In this document: positions 18,194 through 30,708 of the stretch, in pieces
Position numbering within the stretch: position 1 is the stretch's first letter
Layout of the letters: each line of letters starts with the position of its first letter
Assembly: GCF_018137945.1 (NCBI RefSeq)
Contig: NZ_CP073089.1
Span: 310,001-374,000, forward strand
Length of the DNA: 64,000 bases
Origin: Brevibacterium sp. W7.2
GTDB taxonomy: Bacteria; Actinomycetota; Actinomycetes; Actinomycetales; Brevibacteriaceae
Direction of reading: 5' to 3'
The notes under the pieces: model-generated
Told to the model about the DNA's origin: nothing
Seen by the model: the letters and a program-made list of their open reading frames with translations, nothing else
Database searches by the model: none
Translations under genes and position numbers: made by a program

Positions 18194-19375
18194 GTGAAGA
18201 CCGAGGACATCGACGAGCTCTTCGCCAGGAAGGGGACCGGTCCGCTGGCCGGGATCCTCGTCGCGGACTTCTCCCGGGTCCTCGCCGGCCCGTACGCGAC
18301 GATGATGCTCGCCGACCTCGGCGCCACGGTCATCAAGGTCGAGGGCCGCACCGGTGACGACACCCGGTACTGGGCACCGCCTCGGCGCGGGGACGATGCG
18401 ACGTACTTCCTCACGGCCAACCGGAACAAGCACTCCGTCGTCCTCGACTTCACCGACCCCGACGATCGCGCCCTCGCCCAGGAGCTCGCCCGCCGGGCCG
18501 ACGTCCTCGTCGAGAACTTCAAGGCCGGGGGCCTGGCCAAGTACGGCCTCGACTACGACTCGGTGCGGGCGGAGAACCCGGGCATCGTCTACGCCTCGGT
18601 GACCGGTTTCGGGCGGGACAATCCGCAGCCGGGCTACGACCTCCTCATCCAGGGACTGTCGGGGTTCATGAGCGTCACCGGCACCGAGGAGTCCGGCCCG
18701 GTCAAAGCCGGTGTCGCGATCGTCGACGTGTTCACCGGCCTCCACACGACCGTCGGCATACTCGCCGCACTCGTCCACCGCCAGGAGACCGGTATCGGGC
18801 AGCTCGTCGAGACGAACCTGCTCTCCTCGGCGCTCTCGGGCCTGGCGAACCAGACCTCGGCCTACATCGCCGGCGGTGTCGTGCCGCGGGCGATGGGCAA
18901 CGCCCACCCGAGCCTCTACCCCTACCAGCCGATGCCCACCGCTGACGGCCAGATCATCATCGCCATCGGCAACGATGCTCAGTTCGGCAAGCTCGCCGAG
19001 GTGCTCGGCCACCCCGAATGGGCAGCCGACGACCGTTTCGCCCAGGCCGCGAACCGCAACGAGAACCGTGCCGAGCTCGAGCCCTACCTCGTCACCGCCC
19101 TCGCCCGGAAGACGAACCAGGAATGGTACGAGATCCTCTCGGCGGCCGGGCTGCCGAGCGCGCCGATCAACACGATCGCCGAGGGCGTCGAACTCGCCGC
19201 CCGGCTCGGCCTCGACCCCATCGCCGAGGCGGGCACCGGTGACCGCGTCATCCCCACCGTGGCCAACCCGATCCGCCTCTCCGAGACGCCGCCGAGCTAC
19301 GATCTCGCGCCGCCGACGCTCGGGCAGAGCACCGAAGCGGTCAAGGAGTGGCTGCGACAGCCGGCGGGGGAGTGA
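18194..19375 (+). CDS. CaiB/BaiF family III CoA-transferase
   Basis: 393 residues, the standard length. N-terminal DFSRVLAGPYATMMLADLGATVIKVE, then LVENFKAGGLAKYGLDY and GYDLLIQGLSG. The catalytic aspartate is in AGVAIVDVFTG. Such enzymes move CoA between carboxylic acids. The GTG start at 18194 has AAGGGAG 7 nt upstream. No acyl-CoA dehydrogenase or hydratase partner is adjacent, so the substrate is unknown. Confidence 0.88.
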   Translation: MKTEDIDELFARKGTGPLAGILVADFSRVLAGPYATMMLADLGATVIKVEGRTGDDTRYWAPPRRGDDATYFLTANRNKHSVVLDFTDPDDRALAQELARRADVLVENFKAGGLAKYGLDYDSVRAENPGIVYASVTGFGRDNPQPGYDLLIQGLSGFMSVTGTEESGPVKAGVAIVDVFTGLHTTVGILAALVHRQETGIGQLVETNLLSSALSGLANQTSAYIAGGVVPRAMGNAHPSLYPYQPMPTADGQIIIAIGNDAQFGKLAEVLGHPEWAADDRFAQAANRNENRAELEPYLVTALARKTNQEWYEILSAAGLPSAPINTIAEGVELAARLGLDPIAEAGTGDRVIPTVANPIRLSETPPSYDLAPPTLGQSTEAVKEWLRQPAGE

Positions 19376-19567
19376 GTGCGGTGGCAGGGCACATGACTCC
19401 GGCGGCAGGGATCGTTGCCGGCGGGAACTGTGTGATGGCGAAAAGTCGACGGGAGCGCTCGCGACTCGGTTAGCCTAGAGTCTGAACGAACCCTGAATCG
19501 CCAGGTGATCGGTGCCCGCGGCCGCGGGTTCCGCGGCGGTGTGGCCGACGACGAATCCGGAACTGAG

Positions 19568-20374
19568 ATGGACGACACGAAGAGCACTGCTTCGCCGCGA
19601 ACAGCGAAGTCGAAGACGAATCCCGTGGTCAAACGCACGATCATGGTCATCGCCATGGCGCTGACCGGGTTCCACCTGTTCGCCTCGTTCCTCTGGATCG
19701 CGCCGTCGTCGACGCTGCGGGAGGTCATCCCCGGCAACCTGCTCTCGCAGTACATGATCCCGATGTGGGGACAGTCGTGGAGCGTGTTCGCCCCCGAACC
19801 GATCAACGGCGACTACTACTTCGACGTCCGCGCCGTCGTCTCCACCCCGGATGGCGGAGAGGAGACGACGGACTGGGTGCGGGCGACCGATGTCGAACTC
19901 GACCACTCGACGTACAAGCTCTTCCCGCCGCGCTCCGCCGGCCTCGGCATCAGTGTGGCCTCGGATCTCAAGGGATCGTGGGACGACCTCAGCGACGACC
20001 ACAAGTCGATCGTCGCCCTCGACTACTTCCGGGGAGAGGACTCGGTCGAGCGACTGACGACGAAGCTCGACGAGTACGCCGACCCCGACGGCGTGGTCGA
20101 CGACTACCTGGCGGAGGAGAACACGGCGACGGCGTACGCGACGCAGGTCGCGCTCGCCGTCTGGGGCGAGGATGTCCAGCGGGTCCAGTTCCTCGCGGCC
20201 CGGCAGAACGTCGTGCCGTTCGCGCAGCGCAACGACAAGGACGCCGAGCGTCCCGCGGTCCAGCCCGCCGCCGTCGGCTGGCGGGCCCTGACCTTCGCCG
20301 ATGACCAGTCGAATGAGGACTTCGCGGACTACTTCTGCGCCTCGGACACAGTGAGGTGCGTCAGTGAGCAGTGA
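19568..20374 (+). CDS. DUF5819 family membrane-anchored protein
   Basis: 268 residues. One hydrophobic helix (about 25-48, VIAMALTGFHLFASFLWIA) is followed by a soluble domain with the family's hallmark MWGQSWSVFAPEPINGDYYF. Its 3' end overlaps the following HTTM gene by 11 nt, and the pair is a recurrent actinobacterial association. The biochemical role is not known; the pairing suggests it works with the HTTM membrane protein. The ATG at 19568 has only a weak upstream site, and an upstream GTG at 19505 is possible. Confidence 0.78.
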   Translation: MDDTKSTASPRTAKSKTNPVVKRTIMVIAMALTGFHLFASFLWIAPSSTLREVIPGNLLSQYMIPMWGQSWSVFAPEPINGDYYFDVRAVVSTPDGGEETTDWVRATDVELDHSTYKLFPPRSAGLGISVASDLKGSWDDLSDDHKSIVALDYFRGEDSVERLTTKLDEYADPDGVVDDYLAEENTATAYATQVALAVWGEDVQRVQFLAARQNVVPFAQRNDKDAERPAVQPAAVGWRALTFADDQSNEDFADYFCASDTVRCVSEQ

Positions 20375-21644
20375 GACTCCGGCCGGGAAGAGGACCACGA
20401 CGCCGTCGGACGCAGTGTCGGCGGATGACGTGACGACTGCAGACAGCGCGACGGCTGCGGGCGCAGCGCAGGCGGGAACAGCGCAAGCGACGGCGAACCG
20501 TGACGACCGCAGCGGCGGCACTGACGGCTCCGGCGGCGCTGACCGCATCAACGGCTCCTACAGCACCGACACCCTCGAGGGCAGCCACCACAGCGCCGCC
20601 GACGACTCATCATCCGCTGACGGCTCATCCACCCCTGTCGCCGCCCGCGTCGTGGCGAAGCTCGCCAGCGGCTGGAACTGGCTCGAGGAGATGCTCACCG
20701 GCCGCTACCACGCGACCTACGGCCTCGCCGTCACCCGCATCCTCATCGGGGTGACGGGGCTCGGGCTCATCCTCACGAACTTCGCGGCCCGCAACTATGC
20801 GTTCGGCGTCGGGTCGGCCTGGAACGGCGAGATCGCCGAACCCCAGAGCGACTTCCCGAACATCTGGCTGTTCTCTCTCTTCCACCGTGCGGTGACGAAC
20901 CCGCCGCTGTTCACGGCGATGATCATCGGCCTCGCCGTGCTCGCCGTGACGATCATCCTCGGCTGGCGCACCCGCATCATCCTGCCGTTCTACCTCGTAG
21001 CCTGGGTGAGCTTCATCGAGCTCAACGACAGTGCCGGCGACCAGGGCGACAACGCCTACCGGATCTTCCTCATCGCGCTCCTCTTCGCCGACACGACGCG
21101 ACGCTGGTCTCTCGACTCCCGCCGCCACCGGAAGCGCTTCGGCACTCTCCCGGCAGCCGCCGACGGCCCGTGGATCCTCATCATGGCCAACAACCTCGCG
21201 ATCGTCGTGCTCGCCTTCCAGGTCTGCGCGATCTACATGTCCGGGGGACTCTACAAGGCCGGCGGCCAGGCGTGGCAGCACGGCTACGCGGTCTACAACC
21301 CGCTGCAGACCCTCCAGTTCGGCACCTGGCCGGTGCTCTCCGACCTCGTCACCGCGTGGGGTCCCGGCGTCGTCGTCATCTCGTGGGGGTCGATCCTCTT
21401 CCAGTGCGCCTTCCCGTTCATGCTCTTCAACCGCTACACGCGGGTCGTCGCGCTCCTCGGCATCCTCTCGTTCCACCTCGGCATCGCCCTCCTCATGGGC
21501 CTGCCGTGGTTCTCGCTGACGATGATCGCCGTCGACGCGATCTTCATCAAGGACAGCAGCTACGAGAAGCTCAGCGCACTCCTGCGACGCTGGTGGTCAG
21601 CGACGGGCATCGGCTCCCGGAGCGGTGTCCGACAGACCGGCTGA
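20364..21644 (+). CDS. HTTM-domain membrane protein (vitamin K-dependent gamma-carboxylase-like)
   Basis: 426 residues from a GTG inside the end of the DUF5819 gene. Residues 1-95 are low complexity (Ala, Thr, Ser, Asp, Gly) and probably disordered. From about 110 on there are several long hydrophobic segments of the HTTM domain, with YGLAVTRILIG, LGWRTRI, NNLAIVVLAFQVCAIYMSGGLYKAGGQAW and FPFMLFNRYTR. The family includes the membrane part of vitamin K-dependent carboxylase, but bacterial members are mostly uncharacterised and carboxylation is not implied here. Confidence 0.82.
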   Translation: MSSETPAGKRTTTPSDAVSADDVTTADSATAAGAAQAGTAQATANRDDRSGGTDGSGGADRINGSYSTDTLEGSHHSAADDSSSADGSSTPVAARVVAKLASGWNWLEEMLTGRYHATYGLAVTRILIGVTGLGLILTNFAARNYAFGVGSAWNGEIAEPQSDFPNIWLFSLFHRAVTNPPLFTAMIIGLAVLAVTIILGWRTRIILPFYLVAWVSFIELNDSAGDQGDNAYRIFLIALLFADTTRRWSLDSRRHRKRFGTLPAAADGPWILIMANNLAIVVLAFQVCAIYMSGGLYKAGGQAWQHGYAVYNPLQTLQFGTWPVLSDLVTAWGPGVVVISWGSILFQCAFPFMLFNRYTRVVALLGILSFHLGIALLMGLPWFSLTMIAVDAIFIKDSSYEKLSALLRRWWSATGIGSRSGVRQTG

Positions 21645-21696
21645 GTGCGGCAGACCGGCTGAGCGCCGCACCCTCACCGAGGTGGCCGCAGACACA

Positions 21697-21729
21697 GCGA
21701 GGGGGCGACCGGTGCGGTCGCCCCCTCGC
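21697..21729. terminator. Strong bidirectional terminator hairpin
   Basis: A perfect 14-bp stem (GCGAGGGGGCGACC with its complement) closes a 5-nt loop between the convergent HTTM and clpB genes. No T-run. Confidence 0.8.
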
Positions 21730-21740
21730 CCAATCAGTGG

Positions 21741-24347
<2,607 letters not shown>

Positions 24348-24398
24348 GCGCATCTCCTCAACAGTGGTGGATTGTGCTTCTCTCCGGTGCAACGCCTC

Positions 24399-24427
24399 CA
24401 AAGTTGAGTCTATTCCACTCAACTTTG
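24399..24427 (-). promoter_or_regulatory. HAIR operator (HspR-binding inverted repeat) of clpB
   Basis: An inverted repeat with perfect 11-nt arms, CAAAGTTGAGT-N7-ACTCAACTTTG, lies 52 nt upstream of the clpB start. Its core GTTGAGT-N7-ACTCAAC matches the actinobacterial HAIR consensus CTTGAGT-N7-ACTCAAG apart from the outermost pair. Confidence 0.88.
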
Positions 24428-24486
24428 ATTTTCGAGGGTCAGTTCACACAAGCGATCATGTCAGGGGTCCCATGCCTCCGTCCCGG

Positions 24487-26067
24487 TCATGACTGCAGCA
24501 CCGCCTGCAGGTCGAAGCGCCGCAGCACCTTGTCCGCCGCCTCGGGGTCGATGCCGCGTTCGCGGCGGGCCCGGAGCACCTCGTCGCGGGCGGCCTGCAT
24601 CGCCCGCTTCTGCACGGCGAGGAGCCGCTGGCGGTTCTCCTTGAACTCGGTCGCCTTCTCCGCACTCACCTGATCATCGGGAGTGCCGAGCAGCTGGGTG
24701 CGCAGCGTCCTGAACCGGGTCCGCAGCGCCTCGGCGACATCATCGGGCAGGTCGTCATCGGACTGGATCTGCCTGATCGCCGCGGCATACGCGCGCTTCG
24801 CGATCTCCTCCGTCTGCCGCCTCTCCTTCTCCGCCTCGTCGTCGATGCCGAGGGCACCGACGACGGCCGGGAACGTCAGGCCCGCGAGGACGAGGGTGAC
24901 GAGGAGGACGACGGCGGCGGCGACGAGGAGGTAGGAGCGACCGGGGAACGGCTCGCCGGTGTCGGTCAGCTGCGGGATCGACAGGGCCAGGGCGATCGTC
25001 GCCAGCCCGCGCATCCCGCCCCAGGTCATGAGCACCGAGTCGCGGACGTTGAGCGGGGCCGCGTCCGGATCCTCCTCCCGGATGCGCTTGCTGATGAGGA
25101 GCATCGAGAGCAGGAGCCAGACGAAGCGCACGACGATGATGACCGCGGCGATCGCCAGCCCGATGAGCACGGCGCGCCCGAGGTCGGAGCTCTCGGTCTC
25201 GATGACGACGCGGAGGTCGAGGCCGATGAGGCCGAACGCGATGCCGGTGATGAGCATCTCGAGGACCTGCCACGTCGTGGCCTGCGTGACGCGTTCGGCG
25301 GAGTTGCCCTCGACGTCGCGCCGCCGGACCTCGAGGGCGGCGACGACGACGGCGATGACGCCGCTGGCGTGGAAGTGCTCGGCGAGCAGATAGACGCCGA
25401 AGGGGAGGACGAGGAGGAGGGAGGAGCGGGCGACCGTGTGGTCGATGCGCTCCATCACCCACCACGCGACGAAGACGACGAGCCAGCCGATGGCGATCGC
25501 GACGACCGCCGAGAGGACGAAGGCGACGGCGAGGCTGCCGAAGTCGACATCCGTGTCGGCCAGGGCGGCGGCCATCGCGGTCTGGAAGATGACGAGGGAG
25601 GCGGCGTCGTTGAACAGGCCCTCGCTCTGCAGGGTGCTCATGATCCGGCGCGGGATCGACACGGTGCCGGCGACCGCGTCGACGGCGACGGGGTCCGGCG
25701 GGGCGAGCATCGCGCCGAGGGCGATGGCGGCGGCGATCGTGATCCCGGGGATGAGGAGCAGCGCGGACCCGGCGACGGCGGCGACGGTGACGCCGACGAG
25801 GGCGATGGCCATGCCGAGGATCGTCCGCCACCGGATCGCGAAGAGCGCCCACGAGGTCTTCTGCGCGGCCGCGAAGAGCAGCGGCGGGAGGAAGAGGGGG
25901 AGGATGAGCTCGGGGTCGATCGTGACATCGGCGAAGGTGGGGATGAACGCGCCGACGATGCCGACGACGACCATGAGCGCCGGCCAGGGCAGACGCAGCC
26001 GCTGTCCGATGCCGACGACGATGCTCGTCGCCGCGCCGAAGCCGATGACCATGAGCAGAGTCGTCAT
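24487..26067 (-). CDS. Na+/H+ antiporter, CPA1 family
   Basis: 526 residues. About 12 hydrophobic segments occupy residues 1-425, including [13 protein letters not shown] and the ion-binding region [11 protein letters not shown]. The NhaP/CPA1 motif [14 protein letters not shown] carries the conserved Glu and Asn-Asp. A charged helical cytoplasmic tail of about 100 residues follows. The ATG at 26067 has AGGAGG 6 nt upstream. A minus-strand TACAAT box at 26139-26134 may be its -10. It would exchange Na+ or K+ for protons. Confidence 0.87.
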   Translation of the reverse strand: MTTLLMVIGFGAATSIVVGIGQRLRLPWPALMVVVGIVGAFIPTFADVTIDPELILPLFLPPLLFAAAQKTSWALFAIRWRTILGMAIALVGVTVAAVAGSALLLIPGITIAAAIALGAMLAPPDPVAVDAVAGTVSIPRRIMSTLQSEGLFNDAASLVIFQTAMAAALADTDVDFGSLAVAFVLSAVVAIAIGWLVVFVAWWVMERIDHTVARSSLLLVLPFGVYLLAEHFHASGVIAVVVAALEVRRRDVEGNSAERVTQATTWQVLEMLITGIAFGLIGLDLRVVIETESSDLGRAVLIGLAIAAVIIVVRFVWLLLSMLLISKRIREEDPDAAPLNVRDSVLMTWGGMRGLATIALALSIPQLTDTGEPFPGRSYLLVAAAVVLLVTLVLAGLTFPAVVGALGIDDEAEKERRQTEEIAKRAYAAAIRQIQSDDDLPDDVAEALRTRFRTLRTQLLGTPDDQVSAEKATEFKENRQRLLAVQKRAMQAARDEVLRARRERGIDPEAADKVLRRFDLQAVLQS

Positions 26068-26352
26068 CGGCATCCTCCTGCGGCGGCGTGTGCGAGCAGG
26101 CTGTTCGCACAGGTATCGGTTGCGACAGTGCCCATTGTAGGCTCGCGCTCACCGCTTGAGAGGGGAAAGGATGAGGAAATCGCGGCGCCGAGGCGGGGCC
26201 GGGGTGTCGCAGGTCGGTGCGGACCGTGCGATGTCGCGGATGCGGATCGACCATGTGGGCATCCGCGCGGATGCGGCCCCGACGTCGGCTACAGTGGCAC
26301 TAGCAGGGCGACGCACAGCGTGCGGGAGAGCGGTTGAAGGGAAGGAGCAGCG

Positions 26353-27315
26353 GTGGCGATAGTGGTGACCGGCGCAAGCGGCTTCATCGGCGGAGCCATC
26401 GCTCGCGCCCTGGCGACGCGTGACGAGACGGTCTATGCGCTCTGCCGCCGCGACCCGGAGATCCCCGGGGTCAACTTCCACGAGTGGGACATCAGGCAGC
26501 CGGCCCCGACCGCCGTGCAGTCGCTGGCGAAGTCCGTCACCGCAGTCTTCCACTGCGCCGGACTCACCGATGTCACCGCGGCCTACGACGACTTCTACGA
26601 TGTCCGCGTGACCGGCACGCGCCACGTCCTCGACGTCTTCGCCGACGCCCGGGTCGTCCACATCTCCTCGACGACGGTCTACTCGCCGACCCAGCCGCAC
26701 ACCGACCTGTGGGAGGAGGCGGGCCCGCAGGATCCGAGCGAGTACCACGACGACTATGCGAAGACGCATGTGCTCGCCGAACAGCTGCTCGCCCGCATCC
26801 GCCCGGACGCCGCCGTCCTCCGTCCCGCCGCGGTCTACGGCCCGGGGGAGACGATGCTCATGCCCAGCCTCAGCCACTTCGCGAAGAAGGGCGTGCTCAC
26901 CCTGCCCGGCGGCGGTCGGCAGAAGATGACGCTGACGGCGATCGACAACCTCGTGCGGGCCGCGCTCGCGTGCCTCGACGTGCCCTCGGCCTCCGGTCCG
27001 TTCAACATCGGCGACCCCACCCCGTACCGGCTCAAGGACGCCGTGGCCACGCACTTCGCGCGCATGGGCTATCCGCCGGTCGTCATCGAGGCGATCGCGA
27101 AGGACAAGGCCCTCGTCGCGGCGAAGGTCGGGCTCAAGGTCAAGTCCCTCTTCAAGCGCGGCGACAGCGCCCGGCTCTTCCTCGTCGAGTACCTGCAGTT
27201 CGACCGGACGTACAACCTCTCCCGGCAGCAGCGCGTCCTCGGCATCTCGACGACCCAGTTCCTCACGCCCTCGCGCTTCCAGCAGGGCCCCGACGCCCCG
27301 GACCGGAGCGCCTAG
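26353..27315 (+). CDS. NAD(P)-dependent epimerase/dehydratase-like protein with altered catalytic motif
   Basis: 320 residues, an extended SDR. The nucleotide-binding motif is TGASGFIG at 6-13 and HISSTTVYSP is the usual serine strand. The family's YxxxK appears as Y135-A-K-T-H139, with His in place of the catalytic Lys. The C-terminal half resembles 3-beta-hydroxysteroid dehydrogenase/sterol-type members (FNIGDPTPYRLKD). The GTG start at 26353 has GAAGGGAAGGAG upstream. It converges with the FAD dehydrogenase gene and overlaps it by 4 nt. The substrate is unknown. Confidence 0.8.
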   Translation: MAIVVTGASGFIGGAIARALATRDETVYALCRRDPEIPGVNFHEWDIRQPAPTAVQSLAKSVTAVFHCAGLTDVTAAYDDFYDVRVTGTRHVLDVFADARVVHISSTTVYSPTQPHTDLWEEAGPQDPSEYHDDYAKTHVLAEQLLARIRPDAAVLRPAAVYGPGETMLMPSLSHFAKKGVLTLPGGGRQKMTLTAIDNLVRAALACLDVPSASGPFNIGDPTPYRLKDAVATHFARMGYPPVVIEAIAKDKALVAAKVGLKVKSLFKRGDSARLFLVEYLQFDRTYNLSRQQRVLGISTTQFLTPSRFQQGPDAPDRSA

Positions 27316-28979
27316 ACCGACTGCGCCACGGCACGTCCGGCGCGCAGCCCCGTGAAGATGCACCCGCCGAGGAACGTCCCCTCGAGCGCGTTGTACCCGT
27401 GCATGCCCCCGAAGCCGCTGACCTCACCGGCGGCGAAGAGACCGGGGATCGGCGTCCCGTCGGACGCGAGCACCTCACCCTCGAGGTTCGTCTCGAGCCC
27501 GCCGAGGGTCTTGCGCGAGAGGATCCCCAGCCGCACCGCGATGAGCGGGCCGTGCGCGGGGTCGAGGATCTCATGCGGTGGCGCCACCCGCACGATCCGA
27601 TCGCCGAGGTAGCGGCGGGCTCCGTGGATCGCCTGCACCTGCGGGTCCTTCGAGTAGGGGTTGGCGACCTCCCGGTCCCGGTCGACGATCTGGGCGACGA
27701 GGTGGTCGTGGTCGATGACGGGTCCGCGGGAGCGGGCGTTCATCCCCGCGACGAGCTCCTCGGTCGTGTCCGCGACGACGAAGTCGGCACCGTAGCGCGT
27801 GAACGCCTCCACCGGGGCCGGAGCCCCGGTGGACCGGGCGCGCGCGAGGCTCAGCCGCCAGTCCTTGAGCGTGATGTCGGGGTTCTGCTCGGAGCCCGAG
27901 AGCGCGAACTCCTTGGCGATGATCGTCTCGTTGAGGACGAACCACGAGTAGTCGTGACCGGTGCCGAGGATCGCCGCCATCGTCCGGTTCGTGTCGAAGC
28001 CCGGGTAGTTCGGAGCGGGGAAGCGGTTGCCGGCGGCGTCGAACCACAGCGAGGACGGTCCCGGGATGATCCGGATCCCGTGGCCCGGCCAGATCGGATT
28101 CCAATTCTCGATGCCCTCCGTGTACGCCCAGATCCGGTCGCGGTTGATGAGGTTCGCCCCGGCCGCCTGCGCGATGTCGAGCATCCGCCCGTCGACGTGC
28201 GCGGGCACCCCGGCCAGCAGGTGGGCGGGGAATTCGCCGAGGCGGTCGGTGGGCCAGAAGCGGCGCAGCAGTTCGGCATTGTGGCCGATCCCGCCGCTGG
28301 TGACGATGATGGCGGGAGCGCGGAACTCGAACTCGCCGACCTCCTCGCGGTTCGAGGCCACACCCCTGGCCGTCGGACTCGGGGCGAGCACGTGCCCGCG
28401 GATGCCGACGACGGCGCCGTCGGCGACGACGAGTTCGTCGACCCGGTGGCGGAAGCGCAGATCGACGAGCCCACGCTCCTCCGCCGCCTCGACGGGTTCC
28501 CGGAACACCCGGACCACCTCGGGGCCGGTGCCCCACGTGAGGTGGAATCGGGGCACGGAGTTCCCGTGCTCGGAGGCACCCGACCCACCGCGCTCGGCCC
28601 AGCCGACGATCGGGGTGAGCCGCAGACCGAGCCGGCGCAGGTAGTCCCGCTTCTCCCCGGCGGCGAACTCGAGATAGGCCTCGGCCCACGCACGCGGCCA
28701 GCGGTCCTCGGCCCGGTCGAACCCTGCCGAGGCGGCCCAGTCCTGCCGCGCGAGGGCAAGGGAGTCCCGGACGCCGAGGCGGCGCTGCTCGGGGGAGTCG
28801 ACGAGGAACAGGCCGCCGAGCGACCAGTGGGCCTGCCCGCCGAGGTTGGCCCGGTTCTCCTGGTCGACGATGAGCACGGACCTGCCGGCCTGTGTGAGCT
28901 CGTGGGCGGCGACGAGTCCGGCGAGGCCGGCTCCGACGATGATCGCGTCCGGGGTCGGTGAGGTGGCGGCGGTGCTCAT
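27312..28979 (-). CDS. FAD-binding dehydrogenase (fumarate reductase/KstD-like flavoprotein)
   Basis: 555 residues. The N-terminal ADP-binding motif is IIVGAGLAGLVAAHEL, then a flavin-domain GGQAHWSLGGL. The C-terminal FAD motif is GLFAAGEVSGFGGMHGYNALEGTFLGGCIFTGLRAGR. This architecture matches the COG3573-type dehydrogenases related to 3-ketosteroid delta-1-dehydrogenase and soluble fumarate reductases. The substrate cannot be assigned. The start at 28979 lies 19 nt downstream of the pheA stop codon's position on the opposite side of a 30-nt gap, in the same direction as pheA's neighbours. Confidence 0.82.
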   Translation of the reverse strand: MSTAATSPTPDAIIVGAGLAGLVAAHELTQAGRSVLIVDQENRANLGGQAHWSLGGLFLVDSPEQRRLGVRDSLALARQDWAASAGFDRAEDRWPRAWAEAYLEFAAGEKRDYLRRLGLRLTPIVGWAERGGSGASEHGNSVPRFHLTWGTGPEVVRVFREPVEAAEERGLVDLRFRHRVDELVVADGAVVGIRGHVLAPSPTARGVASNREEVGEFEFRAPAIIVTSGGIGHNAELLRRFWPTDRLGEFPAHLLAGVPAHVDGRMLDIAQAAGANLINRDRIWAYTEGIENWNPIWPGHGIRIIPGPSSLWFDAAGNRFPAPNYPGFDTNRTMAAILGTGHDYSWFVLNETIIAKEFALSGSEQNPDITLKDWRLSLARARSTGAPAPVEAFTRYGADFVVADTTEELVAGMNARSRGPVIDHDHLVAQIVDRDREVANPYSKDPQVQAIHGARRYLGDRIVRVAPPHEILDPAHGPLIAVRLGILSRKTLGGLETNLEGEVLASDGTPIPGLFAAGEVSGFGGMHGYNALEGTFLGGCIFTGLRAGRAVAQSV

Positions 28980-29009
28980 CGGGCTCGACTCCTTCGTCGG
29001 CGGGTGGGG

Positions 29010-29960
29010 TCAGGCGGTCGGCGAACCGTCCGCTGCGTCGAGGATGCCGGACATCCAGGCGATCGCGTCGTCGAACGAGGCGTCGGTCGTCGTCGGATCG
29101 ACGATCGGCCGGGTCCCGTCGGCGCTCGGGTAGCTGCCGAGGAAGGTCAGCGACCGGGCGACACGGTGGACGCCGATGAGGGCATCGGAGACCCGGGCCT
29201 CGCTGATGTGGCCGAGGAGGTCGATCGAGAACTGGTAGAGGCCGAGGCGGTCGCCGGTCGGGCGCGACTCGATCCGCGACATCGTGATCCCGCGCGTCGA
29301 GAACTGCTCGAGGAGTTCGAGGAGGGCGCCGGCCCGGTCGGAGCGCAGGGCCGCGACGACCGTCGTCTTGTCCGCTCCCGTCGGATCGGGAATGCGTCCG
29401 GGCAGCGTGACGACGACGAAGCGGGTGACGGCATCCTGGCGGTCGCCGATGTCCTCGGCGATGACGTCGAGGCCGTAGCGCTGCGCGGCCAGTGCCGGGC
29501 ACACGGCGGCGACGTAGTCCGCGGCGTCACCGGCGAGGTCGCGGGCGGCCGCGGCCGTCGAGGACGTCGGAATGTAGACGGCGTCGGGGAAGTGCTCGGC
29601 CATGTAGCCGCGCACCTGCGCCTCACCGTGCGGGTGGCTGCCGAACGACGTGATCGCGGTCGGGTCGGTGCCCGGGCGCACCGCGAGGACGAAGCGGACG
29701 GGCACGACCACCTCGGCGATGATCTGCAGGTCACCGTGCCCGGTGAGCGCGTCGATCGTCGCGGGCACACCGCCTTCGACGGAGTTCTCGATCGGCACGA
29801 TCGCGGCCGCGCAGTCGCCGTCGAGGACGGCGTCGAGGGCGGCTGCGGCGCCCCGCATCGGCAGGGTCGTCGCCGTCTCGGTCTGTCCCTGCTCGCCGAG
29901 GTAGCTGAGCAGGGCGGCTTCGGTGAAGGTCGCCTCGGGGCCGAGGTACGCGTACCTCAT
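29010..29960 (-). CDS. pheA: Prephenate dehydratase
   Basis: 316 residues. The catalytic periplasmic-binding-like domain (1-190) contains YLGPEATFTEAAL, PIENSVEGGV and the diagnostic DAVTRFVVV with the catalytic Thr. The ACT regulatory domain (about 200-280) has SRIESRPTGDRLGLYQF, the ESRP signature that binds phenylalanine. It converts prephenate to phenylpyruvate in phenylalanine synthesis and is expected to be feedback-inhibited. Its ATG at 29960 overlaps the stop of the glycosyltransferase gene (ATGA), implying translational coupling. Confidence 0.93.
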   Translation of the reverse strand: MRYAYLGPEATFTEAALLSYLGEQGQTETATTLPMRGAAAALDAVLDGDCAAAIVPIENSVEGGVPATIDALTGHGDLQIIAEVVVPVRFVLAVRPGTDPTAITSFGSHPHGEAQVRGYMAEHFPDAVYIPTSSTAAAARDLAGDAADYVAAVCPALAAQRYGLDVIAEDIGDRQDAVTRFVVVTLPGRIPDPTGADKTTVVAALRSDRAGALLELLEQFSTRGITMSRIESRPTGDRLGLYQFSIDLLGHISEARVSDALIGVHRVARSLTFLGSYPSADGTRPIVDPTTTDASFDDAIAWMSGILDAADGSPTA

Positions 29961-30706
29961 GAGGACGCCTGCTTCGCCTGCCGCCGCCTGGCCATGAGCG
30001 CCCGTGCGACATCGCGGTACTGGGCTGCGCGGTGAAGCTGGGCCTTGAGATCGCGGCCGGTGACCCGGTGGTGGAGGTCGCATTCGACCTCCTCGACGCG
30101 CAGGCCGGCGTTGACGACGTCGATCGTCATGCCGGTCTCCACGCCCCAGCCGGCGGCGAACGGCAGGGCCGCGTCGAAGGCCTCCCGGGAGAGGCAGCGC
30201 ATGCCCGACAGGGGCTGGGTGGCCTCGAACCCGGAGAGTTCGGCGATGCCCTTCTTCGCGAGCCCGACGACGAAGCCGAAGCCCCCGCCCTTGCGCTTCT
30301 GCGCGGGCAGGATCGCGATCGTCATATCGGCCTCCCCGGCGAGCACGGGGGCTGCCAGGGGTGCGGTGTTGACCGCGGAGTCCTCGAGGTCGCCGTCGAT
30401 GAAGAGCAGCGCCCGGTGGGCCGGTGTCTGCCCGGGCGGGGTCTGAGAGATCTCCCGGTTGCGGATCGCGAAGGCCCCGGTCATCATCGCCGCGGCCTTG
30501 CCCTTGTTCTTCGGGTGGGTGACGACCTCGGCGCCGGCGCGCCGGGCCACGGTGCCGGTGTCATCGCTCGACCCGTCGTCGACGACCATGACGATGTCGA
30601 CGCCGGGGATGAGCTTCGTGCTCGCCACGGTCGCGGCGATGCGCTCGGCCTCGTTCATCGCGGGGATGACGGCGGCGATGCCGATCGGGCTCGGGTGCTC
30701 AGCCAT
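29957..30706 (-). CDS. Glycosyltransferase family 2
   Basis: 249 residues, a GT-A fold: VIPAMNEAERIAATV, then VVDDGSSDDT, then the metal-binding DGDLED. A short C-terminal part contains LSGMRCLSREAFDAALPFAAGWGVETGMTID. The last block resembles the glucosyl-3-phosphoglycerate synthase and dolichyl-phosphate-glucose synthase groups, but the exact donor and acceptor are not identifiable. It starts 2 nt after the DUF5926 stop and overlaps pheA. Confidence 0.8.
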   Translation of the reverse strand: MAEHPSPIGIAAVIPAMNEAERIAATVASTKLIPGVDIVMVVDDGSSDDTGTVARRAGAEVVTHPKNKGKAAAMMTGAFAIRNREISQTPPGQTPAHRALLFIDGDLEDSAVNTAPLAAPVLAGEADMTIAILPAQKRKGGGFGFVVGLAKKGIAELSGFEATQPLSGMRCLSREAFDAALPFAAGWGVETGMTIDVVNAGLRVEEVECDLHHRVTGRDLKAQLHRAAQYRDVARALMARRRQAKQASS

Positions 30707-30708
30707 GG

